From contig NZ_JALJXJ010000007.1 in NCBI RefSeq assembly GCF_024170005.1, forward strand, positions 1 through 64,000: a stretch of DNA of 64,000 nt. The letters are read 5' to 3'. Shown piece by piece: positions 61,652 through 64,000 of this stretch. Source of the stretch: Azospirillum lipoferum (GTDB lineage Bacteria > Pseudomonadota > Alphaproteobacteria > Azospirillales > Azospirillaceae). The translations under genes and the position numbers were made by a program. How positions within the stretch are numbered: position 1 is the first letter of the stretch; each line of letters begins with the position of its first letter. The notes under the pieces were generated by a model. That model was not told where the DNA came from. It worked only from the letters and a program-made list of their open reading frames with translations, and made no database searches.

Positions 61652-62554
61652 TCAGGCGGCGGGCTGGCCGGCGTCCATCGACGCGAAGTGCGAGCGGACG
61701 CGTTCGGCATCGGGGGAAACCCCAGTGAACAGCCGGAAGGCGTCCACCGCCTGGAACACCGCCATGCCGCCGCCGTCGAGCGTCCGGCAGCCGATGGCCC
61801 GCGCCGTGCGCAGCAACTCGGTCTCCAGCGGGAAATAGACGATCTCCGCCACCCACAGTTTCGGGTGCAGCATATCGGCCGGCAGCGGCAGGCCGGGGAA
61901 CTTCGCCATCCCCGTCGGCGTCGCGTGGATCAGACCGTCCGCCGCCGCCACTGCGACACGCAGTTCACCCTGATCGGCAATCGCCGTGGCCCGCCCGGCA
62001 CCGAAACGGGCGTTCAGCTGATCGGCCAGCAGAACCGCCCGCGCCGGGTCGGCGTCGAAGATGTCCAGCCGCCCGGCGCCGAGATGGAAGGCGGCATGGC
62101 CGACCGCCGCACCCGCCCCGCCGGCGCCCAGAAGCACCACCCGGTCCATCGGCACGGTGCCGAGGCCGCGGCGGAAGCCCTCGGCGAAGCCGGAACAGTC
62201 GGTATTGTGGCCGACCCGTCGGCCGTCCTTCAGCACGACGGTGTTGACCGCCCCGATGGCGCGGGCATCGTCCGACAGCTCGTCCAGCAGCGGGATGATC
62301 GCCTGCTTGCACGGGTAGGTGACGTTCAGGCCGGTGTAGCCCATGCGCTCGGCACCCGACAGCAGCTCCGGCAGGGCATCGGGGCCGAGGCCGAGGCGGT
62401 CGAGGTCGATCAGCCGATAGAGGCAACGCAGGCCGAGCGCGTCGGCCTCCCGCTCATGCATCGCCGGGGTGCGCGAGGCCTGGATGCCGGCACCGATCAG
62501 TCCGACGAGGATGGAATTGCCGGCGACGGGTGCCGGACGGGAAATGGCGTTCAT
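61652..62554 (-). CDS. Shikimate/quinate dehydrogenase
   Basis: A 300-residue AroE-family enzyme. The substrate domain has [17 protein letters not shown], a variant of the usual S-x-S-P-x-M-H-N, and the NVTYPCKQ lysine loop. The NAD-binding domain has [14 protein letters not shown] and an acidic DIFDAD strand end, suggesting NAD(H) use, as in catabolic quinate/shikimate dehydrogenases, instead of NADP(H). The terminal [18 protein letters not shown] motif is normal for the family. In this operon it would oxidise quinate or shikimate. Its start overlaps the aroQ stop by 4 bases. Confidence 0.88.
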   Translation of the reverse strand: MNAISRPAPVAGNSILVGLIGAGIQASRTPAMHEREADALGLRCLYRLIDLDRLGLGPDALPELLSGAERMGYTGLNVTYPCKQAIIPLLDELSDDARAIGAVNTVVLKDGRRVGHNTDCSGFAEGFRRGLGTVPMDRVVLLGAGGAGAAVGHAAFHLGAGRLDIFDADPARAVLLADQLNARFGAGRATAIADQGELRVAVAAADGLIHATPTGMAKFPGLPLPADMLHPKLWVAEIVYFPLETELLRTARAIGCRTLDGGGMAVFQAVDAFRLFTGVSPDAERVRSHFASMDAGQPAA

Positions 62555-63000
62555 TTCGCGGCACTCTCAAGCAGCCGGGCCATGCGCTGGAGGGCCAGCG
62601 TGTAGCCCTGGGTGCCGAAGCCGCAGATCACCCCGGCCGCGACGCGCGACACATAGGAGAAGTGGCGGAATTCCTCGCGCCGGTGGATGTTGGAGATATG
62701 GACCTCCAGGATGGGGAAGGCGCAGGCCGACAGCGCGTCCATCAGCGACACCGAGGTGTGGGTCAGGCCGGCCGGGTTGATGACCAGCCCGTCGACCGTC
62801 TCGCGGGCCTCGTGGATCCAGTCGATCAGCACATGTTCGGCGTTGGATTGCCGGAAATCGACGGCAAGGCCCAGCGTCTCGCCGGTGCGGCGGCAGTCGG
62901 CCTCGACATCGGCCAGGGTCTCGTGGCCGTAGATGTGCGGCTCGCGCTTGCCCAGCAGGTTGAGGTTGGGTCCGTTCAGGACCAGGATTGGACGGCTCAT
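62551..63000 (-). CDS. aroQ: Type II 3-dehydroquinate dehydratase
   Basis: A 149-residue type II dehydroquinase. It has [17 protein letters not shown] near the N-terminus, with the catalytic tyrosine in HIYG, the NPAGLTHTS loop, and [19 protein letters not shown] with the catalytic histidine region. It interconverts 3-dehydroquinate and 3-dehydroshikimate. It is second among the three visible enzyme genes; the position between a dehydratase and a dehydrogenase indicates the catabolic quinate route rather than biosynthesis. Its stop overlaps the next start by 4 bases. Confidence 0.94.
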   Translation of the reverse strand: MSRPILVLNGPNLNLLGKREPHIYGHETLADVEADCRRTGETLGLAVDFRQSNAEHVLIDWIHEARETVDGLVINPAGLTHTSVSLMDALSACAFPILEVHISNIHRREEFRHFSYVSRVAAGVICGFGTQGYTLALQRMARLLESAAK

Positions 63001-63040
63001 GGTGGGGCGTCTCCAAGCAAACGCACTGTTTCGTTCATTT

Positions 63041-64000
63041 TCAGTCGAGGTAAAGCTCGGGGCGGGCGCCTTCGCGCAGCTGGGCCTGCACCGCCATGCG
63101 CACGGCGGCATTCACCGCGCCGAACTGCCGGTAGCCGCCACGCCGCTCCACCACCTCGAAGAAGAAGCGGTCGTCGAAGCTGTCGGTGTAGGCATGCAGG
63201 AACTCGCCCTGCTCGTCGCGGTCATACAGCAGGTCGCGGTCCTTCAGCGCCGCCAGCGCCGCATCGTCCAGCGGATGCTTGACCGCGAGGTCGTCGTAAT
63301 AGTTGGCGGGGATCGGCAGGAAGGGAGCGCCGGCAGCAAGCCGGTCCTTCACCAGCGTGGCGGCGTCCGCCGTGGCGAAGGCGACATGGTGGACGCCGGC
63401 GCCGGAGGTGGCGCTGACGAAACGGCCGGTGGCGGTCCGCCGGCTTTCCGAGATGTTCAGCGGCAGCCGCACGCCCCGGCCGGGCTCGGCATCGGGGCTG
63501 ACCAGTGCCCGGCTGCGGATCAGGCCGTAGGGATCCGGCAATTCCCACAGGCTCTCCGGCACGAAGCCGAAGACCGTGCGGTAGAACAGCACGAAGCTGT
63601 CCATCCGGCCGAAGGGCAGGGCCTGGGCGATGTGGTCGATGCCCAAAAGGGGTGGTGAACCAGTGTCCTGCCCGGTCTGCTCCTCCGCGAACAGGTGGAA
63701 GTCGTCTTCCCAAATGCTGCGATGGGCTTCCTTGTCGTCGACCAGATAGATCAGCGTGCCGTCGGGCGCGCGCAGGGCCGGGATGCGGCGTTCGCCGTCG
63801 CCGACCCGCTCGCGCCACAGCACGCAGCGCAAGGCCTCGGCACGGGCGATGGTGCGGGCGGCATCGTCCACCGTGAAGGCCATGGCGCAGACCGAGGGGC
63901 CGTGCATCTGGAAATGCTCCGACGCGGCGGAGTCCTCCTCGCTGTTCAGCACCAGATTGACGCCGCCCTGCCGGTAGAGATCGACATCCTTGGAACGGTG
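63041..64000 (-). CDS. quiC: 3-dehydroshikimate dehydratase / 4-hydroxyphenylpyruvate dioxygenase-like protein (5' partial)
   Basis: The frame is open to the right edge ([13 protein letters not shown] at the boundary), so only the C-terminal 319 residues are seen. They form a VOC/4-hydroxyphenylpyruvate-dioxygenase-like domain with [22 protein letters not shown] and [13 protein letters not shown], each providing a metal-ligand histidine, and a glutamate in [13 protein letters not shown]. This is the C-terminal half of bifunctional QuiC-type proteins, whose N-terminal sugar-isomerase-like half dehydrates 3-dehydroshikimate to protocatechuate. A stand-alone HPPD is the alternative; operon context favours QuiC. 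The aroQ gene follows after 40 bp. Confidence 0.8.
   Translation of the reverse strand, partial: HRSKDVDLYRQGGVNLVLNSEEDSAASEHFQMHGPSVCAMAFTVDDAARTIARAEALRCVLWRERVGDGERRIPALRAPDGTLIYLVDDKEAHRSIWEDDFHLFAEEQTGQDTGSPPLLGIDHIAQALPFGRMDSFVLFYRTVFGFVPESLWELPDPYGLIRSRALVSPDAEPGRGVRLPLNISESRRTATGRFVSATSGAGVHHVAFATADAATLVKDRLAAGAPFLPIPANYYDDLAVKHPLDDAALAALKDRDLLYDRDEQGEFLHAYTDSFDDRFFFEVVERRGGYRQFGAVNAAVRMAVQAQLREGARPELYLD

Noticed and set aside
57809..62605. Very long plus-strand open frame (about 1600 codons) across the TetR, TRAP and shikimate dehydrogenase genes
   Set aside because: It is antisense to well-identified genes, its translation is rich in Gln, His, Asp, Arg and Gly without family similarity, and it arises from GC-rich third positions.
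1..64000. CRISPR arrays, tRNA or rRNA genes, insertion sequences, phage genes, toxin-antitoxin pairs
   Set aside because: I looked for regularly spaced repeats, cloverleaf sequences, transposase or integrase motifs and small paired genes and found none I could support.

Overview
The window is a GC-rich, densely packed stretch of a bacterial genome with about 54 protein genes. I see no rRNA, tRNA, insertion sequence, phage gene or CRISPR array. The gene content (TRAP and ABC importers, many LysR/GntR/TetR regulators, urea-carboxylase-type and Nit1C-type nitrogen clusters, sigma-54 promoters) and the codon composition suggest an alphaproteobacterium, most likely a soil or plant-associated member of the Rhodospirillales such as Azospirillum. 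That assignment is inference; no phylogenetic marker gene is present. The layout is that of a metabolic accessory region of a chromosome or chromid.

Layout, left to right. 1-13063 holds small independent units: the 3' end of a ferredoxin-reductase-type oxidoreductase, a DUF1348 protein, a LysR regulator divergent from a 4-oxalomesaconate tautomerase/C4-dicarboxylate permease pair, an MFS/HAD pair, two further LysR regulators with divergent small enzymes, and a membrane M48 peptidase. 13087-20974 is a nine-gene minus-strand Nit1C (nitrilase / radical SAM / flavin oxidase / GNAT / AIR-synthase-like) cluster extended by a glycosyltransferase and a Pnap_2097-type protein. It is preceded by a sigma-54 promoter and a divergent MocR-type regulator. 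23583-29887 is a tightly overlapping TetR-controlled phospholipid operon (MFS-acyltransferase-ligase fusion, CDP-alcohol phosphatidyltransferase, PlsC, CdsA). 30090-32335 is a yjfL-yjfM-yjfC-like trio.

32348-37426 is an NAD salvage operon: nicotinamidase, nicotinate phosphoribosyltransferase, glutamine-dependent NAD synthase and a NadM-Nudix protein. 37560-41369 is a GntR regulator with a 2-keto-3-deoxy sugar acid module (diketo-acid hydrolase, KdgT permease, dehydrogenase). 41480-51171 is a seven-gene minus-strand operon that homology alone would call urea carboxylase/allophanate hydrolase. Its leader carries a clear guanidine-I (ykkC) riboswitch directly behind a sigma-54 -24/-12 element, so it should be read as a guanidine-utilisation operon (importer, guanidine carboxylase, carboxyguanidine deiminase subunits, allophanate hydrolase). 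The carboxylase gene carries an in-frame pair of inverted repeats.

51670-54841 is a two-component system whose kinase is fused to a periplasmic substrate-binding domain. 54907-57684 is an ABC importer. 57815 to the right edge is a TetR regulator plus a quinate/shikimate-type catabolic operon (TRAP transporter, shikimate/quinate dehydrogenase, type II dehydroquinase, partial 3-dehydroshikimate dehydratase).

The strongest theme is scavenging of unusual nitrogen sources. Both the nitrilase cluster and the guanidine operon have sigma-54 elements, which ties them to nitrogen limitation.
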